Counted from the first letter of the stretch, positions 1-10,728 are shown. The stretch: DNA of 64,000 bases from Hermatobates lingyangjiaoensis (GCA_026182355.1 JAPFBL010000537.1:65001-129000); one strand, 5' to 3'. Notes: a model not told the origin generated them from the letters alone. Numbers and translations: made by a program.

Positions 1-271
1 TATAGCTGACTCAAAACACCCTTATCATAACGACAATTTTACAGTATGCAAGTTTTTGAAATTTGTGGTCAAAGAGACAGCAATTTTTCTAAGGGGTTCG
101 GTTTCTCTAATATATAAAACGTAAAGATAATTTGAAATGAGTCAGTTCTAAGCAATGCACAGACTAAACCTTTCTTTTATTTACATAAATTTTTTTCATT
201 ATTATAAACTATATTGTTATTTGTTTTTTATCATGCTTATAAACTGCTGTTTTTTTTTTGTTTTATGCTAG
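1..271 (+). other. FAN1 intron, 3' end
   Basis: A+T-rich sequence that ends in a polypyrimidine tract. No FAN1-like codons were recognised, so the preceding exon lies left of the window. Confidence 0.6.
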
Positions 272-390
272 AGCTGCTGGCCGTAAGTCAGTTTTTGTAA
301 AGGATATACTGGACGGGGTTGAGTATACTTCTGTCGAAGAGATAGTTATAGATCATTTCAAATATTCTTCTACGGAGAAATACGAGAAAG
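272..390 (+). CDS. FAN1: FAN1 exon, linker before VRR_nuc domain
   Basis: The acceptor is a T-rich tract ending in CTAG and the donor is AAAG|GTAAAA. The exon enters with the last base of a codon and leaves with one base, so its last base plus the first two of the next exon make a Gly codon. The peptide includes [13 protein letters not shown] and [10 protein letters not shown], matching the FAN1 segment that precedes the HGEG-type motif. Confidence 0.9.
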
Positions 391-3300
391 GTAAAATTGT
401 GTCTTCAAATTGGTTTTTATTTTTATAAATAGTTTTAAAAATAATTTTTTCTTTTTTTTTAGGGGTTTAGGTCTGAAAAACACTTTTTTCGCCAACGTTT
501 TGACATTCATTTATATCTTCCTCCGTACTCGGAAATCTGTTCACACGCACACGCGCACACACCCAGTCACACACGCACACACACACACACACACTCTCAC
601 ACTCTCACATACAATGACATCAACTCAGATGACTTCCTAAAATAGTTATAAATCGTGTAGAGCAGTCAGTTAAATCTTTATTTATTTTTTGCAGACTTAA
701 ATATATGTCGAAACGTTGGCAAAAGAAATGTTTTAAATCCAGTCCTAAACCCTCAAAATAAAAAAATCTGAAAACCTAATAGGTCAAGAAAATAATATAA
801 TTTATGAATAGTATTAGACATTATTTTTAAGATTGCGAATGTAAAAATTATTGTATTTATGTTGTTTTGCTTGAAATTTAATATTCAGAGTTTCATGTTC
901 ATGTCATTGCAGATTCCTCCATTCTTTCAAATTTATCTGTCGACATAATGACGCGGAGTGACAATTGTGTGTTTTAGTGAATTTAAATGAATTCGAATAC
1001 TAGACTGTATCATGGCATATGTTTATGAAACAAGAACAGGTAGAGTTGTGGTGACAGGGAACAGGTGTTTTTCTCAGTTTAGTTTGAGTTCCTGTTTTAA
1101 TTGTGAACTGATAAAACTTGTTTCATTGTTTTAAGTCAGGGTTTCCCAAACTTTTTCTGGCTGGCGCCCCCTTGTCTTCTAGAATAGACTGCCAGCGCCC
1201 CTTTGTCTTCTAGAATAGCCTGCCAGCGCCCCCTACCCCATAAAAATGGAAAGATATGCCAAAAAGCCTATCAGAACTAACCTATTCTATTCAGGTTTAA
1301 CTTTTTTGGAGAAAGAAAAAATAAATCTCAAGTTAGTTACCTTCCAAGGTTTCAAATGTTTCTCTAGCTGATAGACAGCTAGAGTCTAGCTGTCATGCAA
1401 TCTACAGCCACAATCTATCTTTACAGAATTGAGATTGCGGTCTACTATTTATATAGGTAACGATCATTCATTCTTCTTATCTCGACCGAAAACTCATTTA
1501 CTTCCGATCAAGGCTGACCTCTTAATCCATAGGACATACGTGAAACAGCAGCTTATCTTTATATTCCCATTATTTTGACCGAAAACTCTCTTTTACTTTC
1601 GACCGGGGCTGACCCCTTAATCCTCAGATAAAAGAGCGGCATATCTTTTGAAATTCTTATTTCTAATTTTTATTACTTGTATGGTTTTTGATTGTTACCG
1701 CCAACAGTTTGGGACGACAGTGTAAGTATTGTAGCAGCCAGCTGCTACATTAGCTACACTGTCGCCACCAACCATCTATTTTTTAGTTACCGCCCCCCAA
1801 ACCGCATATTTTGCGTTACCGCCCCCCAACCGCCTATTTTTGCGTTACCGCCCACTTTGGGAAACGCTGTTTTAAGTGGTTTCTGTCAAAATTACAAATA
1901 CTTTAACGTGACAATATCATCAAATTATCAAAGTCGTTTAAGTGAGAGGCTGCGATCTTTAAAAACAATAAATAAGTGAAATCTCTTTTCAAACAATAAA
2001 TAAGTGAAATCTCTTTTCAAACAATAAATAAGTGAAATCTCTTTTCAAACAATAAATAAGTGAAATCTCTTTTCGAACAATAAATAAGTGAAATCTCTTT
2101 TCAAACAATAAATAAGTGAAATCACTTTTCAAACAATAAATAAGTGAAATCTCTTTTCAAACAATAAATAAGTGAAATCTCTTTTCAAACAATAAATAAG
2201 TGAAATCACTTTTCAAACAATAAATAAGTGAAATCTCTTTTCAAACAATAAATAATTGAAATCTCTTTTTAAACAATAAATAAGTGAAATCTCTTTTCAA
2301 ACAATAAATAAGTGAAATCTCTTTTCAAACAATAAATAAGTGAAATCTCTTTTCAAACAATAAATAAGAGAAATCATTAGAGTCCTGTTGAGTACCTCCA
2401 AAGGGTCACTCAATTGCAACTCAGTTCATACTGAGTTTAAACAGTCAGTTTTAACTCAGATAACGGCAAGTTTTTTATCGTTGATTCATGTTCTATTGAT
2501 TCCAACAAATCAAAAAGGTACACATTAAGAATTTCAAAAATTACGTCTCCATACAAAAACAGTTTTATGTCAAAATGTAACACCGTCATGTGCGTTTTGT
2601 ACAACCAAATGACTTGACTGAGTTCAGTTAAAACTCCTAGTCATTGCCTATCATATGTCTACCTGTTGTCCCTTCAATACCTGTGTTGCTACATATCACG
2701 AAATACTGGTGTTGTCATTACTTATTTTACACTCCTCGTGTATCACCTCTGCATCTTATACCATTTTGTGTTAATAAAACCAGGTTTCCGGTGTTTTATA
2801 CATACATGAAATACTGTGTAATTTGGCCCTTTACAATACCATTCAATTTTCCTAAAAGAATATATGTGTATGATTTAATGCAAATTGGGCAAAAAAAGTG
2901 ACTTTCCCGTCTTGCATAATTCTTCCCAAACAATACGGATCATCTAACTATGGGGTTCATTTTTGTGTAAAATATCAAATTGATCCAACAAAGATGGACC
3001 GTAGAGTGGTAACAAGCAATGCTAACATACCCACCCACCCACACACACACAGACATCATCGAAAAAACATCATAAAACGACTTTTGGGACCTCAAAACAT
3101 ATAATTCCGTCAAAATTTCGAGATCGAATTTTTTCACGATCACTATACTTTATTTATAGTAAAGTAAAAGTAAGTAATGTTAAGTAAGGTGGCAGTTTTT
3201 TTGTTTTACGCACAAGGGAACACGCATAGACCAAATATTGACTCTTAGTGATATCGCACAATGAAGATTTGTCTACTTTGGGAGTCCTAAATTTTGTTTA

Positions 3301-6300
3301 ACTCAAGTGCATTTCGAGTAGGGATCTTTAGCAAGTACTTGTCATCGTACAGTTTTGGGACGGATGCCTTAGCGTCCTCAAAAAAAAAAAAAATTAGGTT
3401 TACCTTACTATACGACAAATGCGTGATGTCCGTCGTGGAAGCCTGCCTCCGCGAGGTCCACCTTGGGTGCATCAGTGAAGCAGGTAGCTTCCCGTGATTT
3501 CATCGGGGAAGCTGTTGCAGTATCGATGTAGCTAAAGGGCACCACGTTAAAAAACATCAATCTGTCTTGCTTTACTCCACGGTAAGGTCGAAAGGTCAAG
3601 AAACGTGGCAATAAATCAATCCAGGCTTAACGTCCTCTCCGAGGTGCGATTTACTCAGATTTATTCACTTCCCACATGTATAAATCGATGACCAGAGTGG
3701 GTATCGAACCCTGGACCTACCAGTTCAGAGACGAATACGTTGCCAATGAGTTAACCTGGTCCTCCCGTCCGTCCTGTATGTAAAAAAAAAAAAAATTGTT
3801 GCATCAAGCAAAATTACGAATAACAATAGTTTTGTTATTGATTTTAAAAAATTGGGGGAGAACAATAATATTTTGAAAGGTCAAAGCACACATAGAAATC
3901 ATAGGGAACGAGTTAGCGGATGCTGGAGCTAAGGAGGGGGCCCAGGACAACAGCTTGAACTTTATTTACGAAAAATATCCCACGTCCTATATCTAAGAAG
4001 GCTCGCTAGTGAAGCAGTGGGACCATGGGAAACAAATTGGGAGGAATCCACTAAAGGGTTTCTAACAAAGGAATAATTTCCTAGTGTAAAACAAAGACTA
4101 TCCATGAAACACTTCGAAATAAACTATAAAATATCCCAATACATGACAGGACATGAGCCATTTAAAGAATACCTGAACAGGTTGAAAATAGCTCCTAGTC
4201 CATTATGTAACACGGAGACACCCCAATCTCCTAAACACTTGGTGTATGAGTGCTGTTTGAGGGAACCACAAAGACTGGCTTTCATACGCAAAGGTCTTGG
4301 TTTTTGGAGAGGAGTGGCCCGTTAGGCCTTCCTCATTAATTAAAGAACGATATTACAAAAAAGTTATGAAATTTTTGTACAGTGCAATTATATAAGAAAA
4401 AAACCCAAATTATTATATTGTAGAATTATGAATCAATGTAAAATAAGTTAAAATAAGTATTTTGTATTGTTAATGAAAAAAGTATTGTGTACAATTTGAC
4501 GATGATGCATATAATACACAGTGGTTCATGCTGGAGTAAAATATAAAATAAAAAAAAAAGTTTCGTTTTATGAGGAAGTCTTGAAATTTAATGAAGTCTT
4601 GTCGTTAAGCGATGACCTGTTAAATACATTTTGCAGACTTATTGTTTTTTTCTTATAACTACCCTGTTTTGACTAATTTTTATTTACTGATGCATGGCAA
4701 TATTTCAGGGATGCACGACGAAGGACGGACCATTATGAACATTGTCTTAGCCTGCTTCTTCGATATTATTTATGGAGATGTTGAGGAAGACTCAATGTTT
4801 CATTGTTTTATGCAAATTGTTCCTCTTGATTGGGGAGGTTCTAGATTTTATAAAAGAAGAGAAACTGCAATCAAAGTTAGTGTTTTAATTAGAAAATTTC
4901 GTAAAAATTAATATGTTTTAATATGCAAGAAATAATTGTATGATATTTGCTCATGATTTGAGAGGAAAAGTAACACACACGTCTTCCCACACGAAAAGGA
5001 TTTCGTGTTATGTAATCACATAACATGTTCGAACACTTAGTGTTCATCATCAGGTTACATATGCCTCAGTAAGGTTAGCCAATATGATTTTACTTTCGCG
5101 TTTCGAACACTTAGTGTTCATCGTCAGGTTACATATGCCTCAGAAAGGTTAGTCAACATTATTTTACTTTCGCGTTTCGAACACTTAGTGTTCATCGTCA
5201 GGTTGCATATGCCTCAGTAAGGTTAGTCATTATTTTACTTTCGCGTTTCGAACATTTTTGTCTCCTAAACTGATAACACTAGAGTTCTGAAATTTTGGCA
5301 TTATCTTTGAGGTTACAAATAGAACAAACGAAAAATATATTCAGAATTTTAAAACAACAGGAAATATTTTTTTTCAATAAAATGTAAAAATTTCGTCTTA
5401 TAATTCAATCTAAAAGCTTGTGAGAGCGATACAAGCCAAACCCTTTAACAGATCAAAATGAAACTATGCCTAAAGATAGAACATTATGTGGAGAATGATT
5501 TGAGATAATTATTTTCAAAATTACATCCACAAAACGGGCGTTAAAGAACGATTTCTGTTTTCAGAAAATCGTTTTTTGACGCTAAACGGTTCAATAAAAA
5601 ATCATGAAAATTTGACGAAAAATGGAACAAAAAATTAGGAATTTATACAAAAAAATTCATGAAATTTCAATCATGGCAAAAAAGCAATAAAGCTATAAAA
5701 ACTGTTTGTTTATCCTGAACTAAGGGATCACCTACTATACTTGTCGAATTTTTTTGTTAGTCTTCGTTTTTTTTTCTTTTCTCCGCAATCGGTTACCAAT
5801 TTGACAACCAAATTGAAAAACAGTATTTTATTTTGATCTAATGTTGTTCAAAAGTATATATTTTAGAGTCAAATAACAGCTACCCATAAATACTCATAAA
5901 TAATACATAGATAATCCGAAAAAAATATCAAAAATGAATTCATAAATGTGTAAATTCGTCAATATATAAAAGTTATTTTCTTCTTCTTGTTTAGTATTTC
6001 AACATCCAAACCAGAGTAAGAAATCAGAAAAAAGACTAAAGTCTTTCAACCGTAACAAACAGTCTTCGTCAGAGTCAAACCTGATATTGACGAAGGTCTT
6101 TATCAGTTTTGACTCTGACGAAGACTGTTTGTTAAGGTTGAAATATCTTAGTCTTTTTTCTTATTTTTTTACTCTGGTTTGGACGTTAATTTTTTTATGT
6201 CATGTGAAATCTTGTAACTGATTAGTTATACGTACTTTATTTTCAGTACAGTGTAATTTGAATTCTTTTTTTTTTTTTTGATAAAATAAAAAAAAACTAA

Positions 6301-9205
6301 ATATTGTAGTTATTGTAAGTTAGTAAGATGTGTTTATTTTTTTTTTTATAATAAAACAAAAAATACTTTTTGTTTTAGAGTATGTTTGAAAGGCTAAGCA
6401 TGGGAGGAATAAGCGAACTCATGCAGCTATTGGAAAATGTATGTTCTTCTTGCGCCAGTGTCAGATCCATTGTGAACTGGGAAAGGTTAACCATTCAGAA
6501 TATACCGAAAATCAGGGTACTTTATCAATTATATGTTATTGTATACTTCTTTTTTTATAAATCCATAAAACATTTATTATTCTATAAATTACTTGAGTCC
6601 ATTGGAATTAATATTTTCTTGAGAATTGATAATTAGCTAATTTTTTATTAATATGATGTGGAGTTGTTATAACAAGTTTATTATTTTAAGAATTACTATA
6701 ATGCATTGGGTTTCCTAAATTTTGATTTTTTTTTTTTTTTAAAGATGCTATGGAGTTGTTATAAGAAGTTTATTATTTTAGGAATTACAGGAATGCATTA
6801 GAATTCATATTTCTTAAATTTTGATATTATCTTTTTTAAATATGGTATAGAGTTGTTATAAAAAGTTTTATTATTTTAGGAATTACTCCAATGCATTAGA
6901 ATTTTGAAACATGAATTCTAAAATTTTAAATTTTCTATTCCAATAAAGTCTTAAATTTTGATTATTTTTTTTAATGTGATTAGAGTTGTATAACAAGTTT
7001 ATTATTGTAGGAATTACTATATGCATTGGAATTCATGTTTCCTAAATTTTGATTTTTTTTTTTAATATGCTATAGAGTTGTTATAAGAAGTTTATGATTT
7101 TAGGAATTACTAGAGTGCATTGGAATTCATGTATTCTTGAGAATTGCTGAACATGTGATATCTAATTATAGGCTTTTCCACAAGGGCTTTCCTGACCTTA
7201 TTCTTTGGGATCCTCCGACGCAAAAGGTGAAATAATGTTTATCTAACCCTTTGTAGATCGCGAAATATTATCTTCAAATTCTATTCAAACAACAATTTTA
7301 AAATAATGAAATTAATTTATTACTTTTGCAATCTATTGTATTTTTTATTTTATATTTTATTCCAGCATGTTTCACAAAACTTCTACCAATTGTACGCAAA
7401 ACTTCTTTCATTAACAATACAAAATACTTATTTTAACTTATAAATATATCTATCTATTATAAATCTAAACTTAATCTGCAATCTATTATAGTGTGGAATT
7501 TCAAAAAATTACTTCTCCAAATAAAAGAGTTTTATATTAAAACTAACAACGCGTTTCAAACACTTTGTGTTCTTCTTCAGGTCTTCTTAGAGTCCTTCCT
7601 AGGTCCCTCTTGTAAAAACACTCTCAACAATGTAGATGTAAACTTGAAGAAGAACACCAAGTGTTCTTAACGCTTTGTTAGTTTTGACATAAAGCTCTTT
7701 TGTCTGAAAAAGTAATTTTTCAAATTCTTCATCACAATGACATTAACTTAAATCCATTTCTTACGTTTTATGACATTTTATAAAGAAAATCGATATTTTT
7801 TGGGTTAAGGTTATAGTTTTGAGGGTTACTAGAGAAAAAAAACTAACATCTATTCCGATATTCATCGCAAATAATTTATAATTTTAATTTTTAAATTACT
7901 GGAATAACTATGATGAATTGAATGACTTACTGAATTTATTTATTGGCTGTCTTATTTTAAAGATTTCGAATTTAAACATTACCCAGAAAATAAAGATTAA
8001 GTTAGGTTAGGTTACAGTGGCACAAGAGAGCAAACATAGGCCGAAATAGTCCGTTTGTGATACCACACAAGAAAGATTCTACATTTAGACACATAATCTA
8101 CAATAAAGAATCCTAAATTTTGCCTCACTCAAGTATATTTAGAAAAGAGATCTTTAACCAGTATCTGACATCGTACAGGCTCGGGGCCAATGGTTTAACG
8201 TCCTCTCTGAGGGACGAATTGCTCATATTCACCTCACACGTGAATAAATCGAAGGCAAGAGTCACGAGTCACAATGTTTTCTTGAGAAGTAGGGATTAAA
8301 CCCCAGATATACCAGTCTAGCGGTGAACACGTTGCCACTGGGCTAACCTTAATCCGTACTCATAAAATAAAATATATTCCTTTTTTTTTTCTAAAACAAA
8401 GTATAGAGAGAGGATATTTAATTTATGATTAGTATTCGAATATAAACTCATTCTGCATATATTTTATTAATCAGACTGTACTGGTTTAGGAACGAGTACA
8501 TTATTAAAAACCTATAAATGTTTAAATTTCTCAGTCTGCCTTACCAGATAGTTTTCAAAATAATAATTTTTTATGGTTTCCAATTCTTGTTATTTTAAAA
8601 TATTGTTCCAAGAGGTTGTTGATTCTATATTTTTTTTTGCTCGTTTATAATTGTTCTGTATATGTTCTGATAATGATTGTAATCTAGTGAAGACGACATT
8701 TATGTCGAAATATTGAGTTGGTATAGTAAAGGTTTTCAGTTATTTAGAAGTCAAAATACTTTTTCTTATCTGAGAATTTGCTTTTCAGGCGTTATTTGTT
8801 GAAGTCAAGGGACCAAACGATCACCTTTCAATGTATCAAACAGTCTGGCTTGAGAATCTCAACAACTTTGGTGCTAAAGCTATCGTTTGTCATGTAGAAA
8901 GTAAGTTTTGTTCCTAATATATATATATATTTAACTTAAAATTCGAAAAAATAATCCAAACTGGTTGGAAATTAGTTCAAAAACGAAGGAAAGAAACACA
9001 CAGAGAACGAGACACACTTACAAACTTAAATTTTTGGATGATCCGTCTTCAGGAGAAAAGAAGGGTTGCCGGGACGGTTTCCTGCCATTGTGTTTCCGAT
9101 GTGCTTGGTCGTCCTTTCTATTTTCTCCTGAAGACGGATCATCCGAAAATATAAGTTTGTAAGTGTGTCTCTTTCTCTATGTGTTTGCTTTCCTTCGTTT
9201 TTGAA

Positions 9206-9243
<38 letters not shown>

Positions 9244-9787
9244 CAGTTTGAACCAATGTTAAAAACCACAATAAGAAATGAGAAAAAAAGACTATGATCT
9301 TTCAAGCGTAACAAGCGGTCACAGTCAAAGTCAAATCTGAACTGGAGACTTCAATTTTATATTGTGGCTTGAACCTTGATTGTTATTTCACGTGTTTACA
9401 GTGAAATCTTGTTCTATAAACATATCAACAAATTATAAGAAAAGAACATATAGAAACAACTCAATTCATTATTTCGACCTTAGCGTCATCAGGTAAAGAA
9501 GATGAAAGTTCTGCTCGGCTGGCAAACGGTGGCCAAGCATAACTCTTCTTCTTCTTCTTCTTCTTCTTCTTCTCCTGATGACAACGAGGGGAAGGTAGTG
9601 CAATTGCAATGTTTCTCTTTTAATTATTTAATATATTATCCTAATGGACTGTTTCAGGTTTGAATTATACATATATTTATATGTATATAAAATAAATAAA
9701 TAGTATATTAAATAGTATTAAGTATATTAGAAATAAATAGTTTCGATCTGAAACGGATATATATCTCTAAACTATCTAAAACAAATC

Positions 9788-9834
<47 letters not shown>

Positions 9835-10205
9835 TACGAGTTCGAGATTAACAAAGAGCAGCACACAAAGTAGGGAAACACACTTACAGACTCAAATTTT
9901 CGGGTAATCCGTCTTCAGGAGAAAAGAGAATGGGAGACCAAGCACGTTAATCTCGAACTCGTATTGTGTCCAGTTTGGATCGTATTTCGTTTTATCAGTG
10001 AATATATATATACTTTTTCGATGAAAATACGATCCGAAACGGATATATAAAGTTAAATGTAGACAGAGAAACATATAGAAAATAAAAACACGCTTTACTA
10101 GTGCCTTCGTTTCCCTCTCTCATATCTCCTAAAGACGGTTCAAACAGAAAATTATAGACTGTAAGTGTGTGTTGTTAATTTCTATGTTTTTTCTATCTAC
10201 ATTGA

Positions 10206-10261
<56 letters not shown>

Positions 10262-10498
10262 TGATCAAACCACAATAAGAAATGGGAAAAACAAGACTAA
10301 ATGTGGTTTGATCATTGATTGTTGTTTCATGTGTTTATGTGAAATCTTTTTTTATATATATATATATATATACAATTAAAATAAGCAGTGACACATAAAC
10401 TGAAACACAACAAAGACTCACTTTTCAATATTTCGACCGTAATGGCGGTCGTCCTCAGGAGAAGAAGTGAATTGACGGAGGGACGACAGTCAACTGTC

Positions 10499-10556
<58 letters not shown>

Positions 10557-10728
10557 TATTTTTACTTATTAAATATTTTTTGGTTTTATATCCTAAAACC
10601 AATTTTTTTTCAATATTCTGTAAGACTTTCTTGAATTATATTCAAAACTCTAATATTAATATGCCTATAATTCATTTTTTCCTTTTTTTTTAGCATCAGG
10701 TTCTACAAAAAGAAAAAAACAAGATTGA
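272..10728 (+). CDS. FAN1: FAN1 nuclease, 3' part of gene (six exons, partial at left edge)
   Basis: FAN1 is a structure-specific nuclease of DNA interstrand-crosslink repair, acting in the nucleus and recruited by ubiquitinated FANCD2. Exons at 272-390, 4709-4875, 6379-6516, 7104-7226, 8789-8900 and 10694-10728 join in phase to about 231 residues that cover the end of the TPR/linker region and the whole C-terminal VRR_nuc domain. The expected active-site residues are all present: Glu in the HDEG motif (exon 2), Asp in FPDLILW (exon 4), and Glu and Lys in FVEVKGPND (exon 5). Order and spacing match the human C-terminus, which ends shortly after the CHV motif as this one does. The upstream exons (SAP and UBZ regions) are outside the window. 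Introns hold a hAT, SINEs, a LINE end and hammerhead-type palindromes. The family call is firm; transcription has not been tested. Confidence 0.95.
455..770. mobile_element. decayed foldback around a (CA)n tract
   Basis: TTAGGGGTTTAGG plus GCCAACGTTTTGAC on the left is mirrored by GTCGAAACGTTGGC plus CCTAAACCCT on the right, with (CA)n at 541-594 between. The GAAACGTTGGC word is the 3' half of the hammerhead motif seen in other palindromes here. The CUGANGA half is lost. Confidence 0.5.
1137..1869. mobile_element. non-autonomous hAT element with 8-bp duplication
   Basis: It begins CAGGGTTTCCCAAAC and ends GTTTGGG-like TTTGGGAAACGCTG, giving imperfect terminal inverted repeats CAGSGTTTCCCAAA. 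TTTTAAGT is duplicated exactly at 1129-1136 and 1870-1877, the 8-bp size typical of hAT. The interior has repeated GCGCCCC and TTACCGCC blocks and a hairpin near 1713-1766. No transposase is encoded. It sits in FAN1 intron 1. Confidence 0.9.
1964..2376. repeat. 28-bp minisatellite, about 15 copies
   Basis: Unit AACAATAAATAAGTGAAATC plus TCTTTTCA, nearly uniform across the array, with a few C/A changes such as ATCACTTTTC. The low divergence suggests recent expansion. It lies just 3' of the hAT element. Confidence 0.95.
2885..3169 (+). repeat. family T dispersed repeat, 3' end copy
   Basis: It matches the 3' part of the copies at 20377-21453 and 49062-50575: GTGACTTTCCC, AAACAATA, a (CA)n/CCCA tract, GACCTCAAAACAT, TTTTTTCACGATCACTATA, and the end hairpin ACTTTA-TTATA-GTAAAGT. 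No coding capacity is seen. Confidence 0.8.
3190..3768 (-). mobile_element. tRNA-derived SINE (family 1), split by a nested insertion
   Basis: Read on the minus strand the right end gives a promoter-like head: A-box-like GGTTAACTC and B box GGGTTCGATACC (complement near 3692-3713). The body then matches the copies at 43474 and 63418. At 3378-3628 the body is interrupted by another insert. Confidence 0.75.
3378..3628 (-). mobile_element. poly(A)-tailed retrocopy nested in the SINE
   Basis: A run of 13 T on the minus-strand 3' side (A run at 3380-3392) and near-identical 12-base flanks, CTTAGCGTCCTC and CTTAACGTCCTC, mark a target-primed insertion. The inserted sequence is relatively G+C rich. 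On the minus strand it has an open frame of over 60 codons ending shortly before the tail. I do not recognise the source RNA; it may be a processed transcript or a SINE. Confidence 0.6.
3882..4560 (+). mobile_element. 5'-truncated LINE (I/Jockey-like) 3' end
   Basis: Codons from about 3882 read [20 protein letters not shown], the HxGxxGNExAD motif of the RNase H domain of I/Jockey-type non-LTR retrotransposons, then a stop. A shifted frame at 4104-4325 reads [13 protein letters not shown] and [16 protein letters not shown], the usual C-terminal zinc-knuckle region. An A-rich tail is at 4540-4559. It is a dead copy with several disruptions. Confidence 0.8.
4709..4875 (+). CDS. FAN1: FAN1 exon with catalytic HDEG motif
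   Basis: Acceptor TATTTCAG, donor AAA|GTTAGT. Two bases complete a Gly codon, then 55 codons follow. The peptide starts [10 protein letters not shown], equivalent to the HGEGSTF motif of vertebrate FAN1 whose Glu is catalytic, and runs through FFDIIYGD and [10 protein letters not shown] to RRETAIK. The open frame extends upstream of this acceptor, but that part has no FAN1 similarity and is intron. Confidence 0.92.
5021..5256 (-). repeat. three tandem hammerhead-like units (family A)
   Basis: On the minus strand the unit holds CUGAYGA-U-GAACAC-UAA-GUGUUC-GAAACGCGA, spaced about 80 bp, with CATATGTAACCTG between. Core and stem II are intact. The U expected after ACGCG is A in these units, so self-cleavage is doubtful. 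Satellite-like tandem organisation. Confidence 0.7.
5262..5757 (-). repeat. family T dispersed repeat, inverted copy
   Basis: Reverse complement of the segment around 20630-21130, including the words for GACAAGTATAG, AAACAGTTTTTATA and GCGTCAAAAAAC. Non-coding. It lies in FAN1 intron 2. Confidence 0.75.
6003..6184. mobile_element. family F foldback with hammerhead-like arms
   Basis: Arms run from CATCCAAACCAGAGTAAG to its mirror CTCTGGTTTGGACG. Both carry GACTCTGACGAAGAC and GGTTGAAA words. In both arms the helix III word (AGATCT in better copies) has drifted. Confidence 0.75.
6379..6516 (+). CDS. FAN1: FAN1 exon, helical region before catalytic core
   Basis: Acceptor TGTTTTAG at 6371-6378, donor AGG|GTACTT. 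Exactly 46 codons in phase 0 at both ends, beginning [10 protein letters not shown] and ending [19 protein letters not shown] corresponds to VSWDRFTSLQ of human FAN1. The start at 6379 rather than 6381 is chosen because only that keeps phase with the preceding exon. Confidence 0.9.
6576..7103 (+). repeat. five decayed tandem copies of the next exon's acceptor and 5' end
   Basis: The intron before 7104 repeats a unit of roughly 80-120 bp: GAGTTGTTATAA, then AAGTTTATTATTTTAG, then GAATTAC, then TGCATTGGAATTC. That is the acceptor tract and first codons of the real exon. Copies lie near 6588, 6659, 6748, 6844 and 6980, with the true exon at 7104. Three copies keep an intact AG|GAATTAC acceptor (AG at 6780, 6878 and 7009), but each then meets an in-frame or frameshifted stop. 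Confidence 0.85.
7104..7226 (+). CDS. FAN1: FAN1 exon with catalytic PD motif
   Basis: Acceptor GATTTTAG at 7096-7103, donor AAAAG|GTGAAA. Exactly 41 codons in phase 0, starting [10 protein letters not shown] and including [13 protein letters not shown]. The Asp of FPDLILW is the metal-binding Asp of the VRR_nuc PD-(D/E)XK core. The start at 7104 rather than an AG nearer 7171 is chosen because codons 7104-7171 align with the human QDLVSCLGG region and fill the gap otherwise left after the previous exon. Confidence 0.93.
7546..7725. mobile_element. family A foldback, decayed
   Basis: AACGCGTTTCAAACACTTTG on the left is mirrored by CACCAAGTGTTCTTAACGC on the right. Flanks AAAAGAGTTTTATATT and CATAAAGCTCTTTT also mirror. 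The hammerhead core is degraded. Confidence 0.6.
8003..8350 (-). mobile_element. tRNA-derived SINE (family 1)
   Basis: Minus-strand copy with the same body order as 63418-63733: CTAACCT head, B-box-like word, GGACGTTAAACC, GATGTCAGATACTG, GGTATCACA, and a GTTAGGTT-rich end. Located in FAN1 intron 4. Confidence 0.75.
8789..8900 (+). CDS. FAN1: FAN1 exon with catalytic EVK motif
   Basis: Acceptor GCTTTTCAG at 8780-8788, donor GAAA|GTAAGT. It encodes [14 protein letters not shown] and ends in CHVE plus one base. The Glu and Lys of VEVKGPND complete the catalytic set of the VRR_nuc domain. This motif is nearly invariant in FAN1 and is the strongest single identifier of the gene. Confidence 0.95.
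8972..9208. mobile_element. family D foldback ending in (TA)n
   Basis: Left arm TTCAAAAACGAAGGAAAG mirrors CTTTCCTTCGTTTTTGAAC on the right, followed by (TA)n at 9209-9240. Each arm has CUGAAGA-C-GGAUCAUCC. The right arm keeps GAA after stem II (9142 region); the left arm has AAA there. Confidence 0.8.
9849..10065. mobile_element. family D' foldback between (TA)n tracts
   Basis: TTAACAAAGAGCAGCACACA to GAAAATTTGAGT words match the copies at 22867-23045 and 60590-60800. The arm has CUGAAGACGGAUUACCCGAAAAUUU on the minus strand. (TA)n lies at 9791-9830 and a shorter AT tract near 10003. Confidence 0.65.
10210..10259. repeat. (TA)n microsatellite
   Basis: About 50 bases of pure TA at the outer end of a family E arm (10130-10205). 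Confidence 0.95.
10421..10464 (-). ncRNA. hammerhead-like ribozyme, family C
   Basis: On the minus strand: stem I CUUCUC with GAAAAG (five of six pairs), core CUGAGGA, extra C, stem II GACCG/CGGUC with loop CCAUUA, then GAA, self-complementary AUAU, and U as the pre-cleavage base. All core bases are intact. Followed outward by CACACAGA-type flank and (TA)n. Self-cleavage is inferred from consensus only. Confidence 0.6.
10508..10553. repeat. (TA)n microsatellite
   Basis: About 45 bases of TA bounding the family C foldback in the last FAN1 intron. Confidence 0.95.
10694..10728 (+). CDS. FAN1: FAN1 terminal coding exon and stop
   Basis: Acceptor TTTTTTTTAG at 10684-10693. Two bases complete a Thr codon, then [10 protein letters not shown] and TGA (10726-10728). 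The lysine-rich tail is short, as in other FAN1 proteins that end a few residues after the CHV motif. It follows a (TA)n tract and a hammerhead palindrome inside the intron. Moderately firm, because so short an exon rests on phase and position. Confidence 0.75.

Noticed and set aside
3408..3611. 67-codon minus-strand frame as a gene
   Set aside because: It lies inside a poly(A)-tailed insert within a SINE and has no recognised homologue from memory, so it is kept only as a retrocopy.
4642..4708. Upstream extension of the second FAN1 exon
   Set aside because: The frame is open, but the peptide [19 protein letters not shown] has no FAN1 match, and only the acceptor at 4707-4708 gives the Gly codon that keeps phase with the preceding exon.
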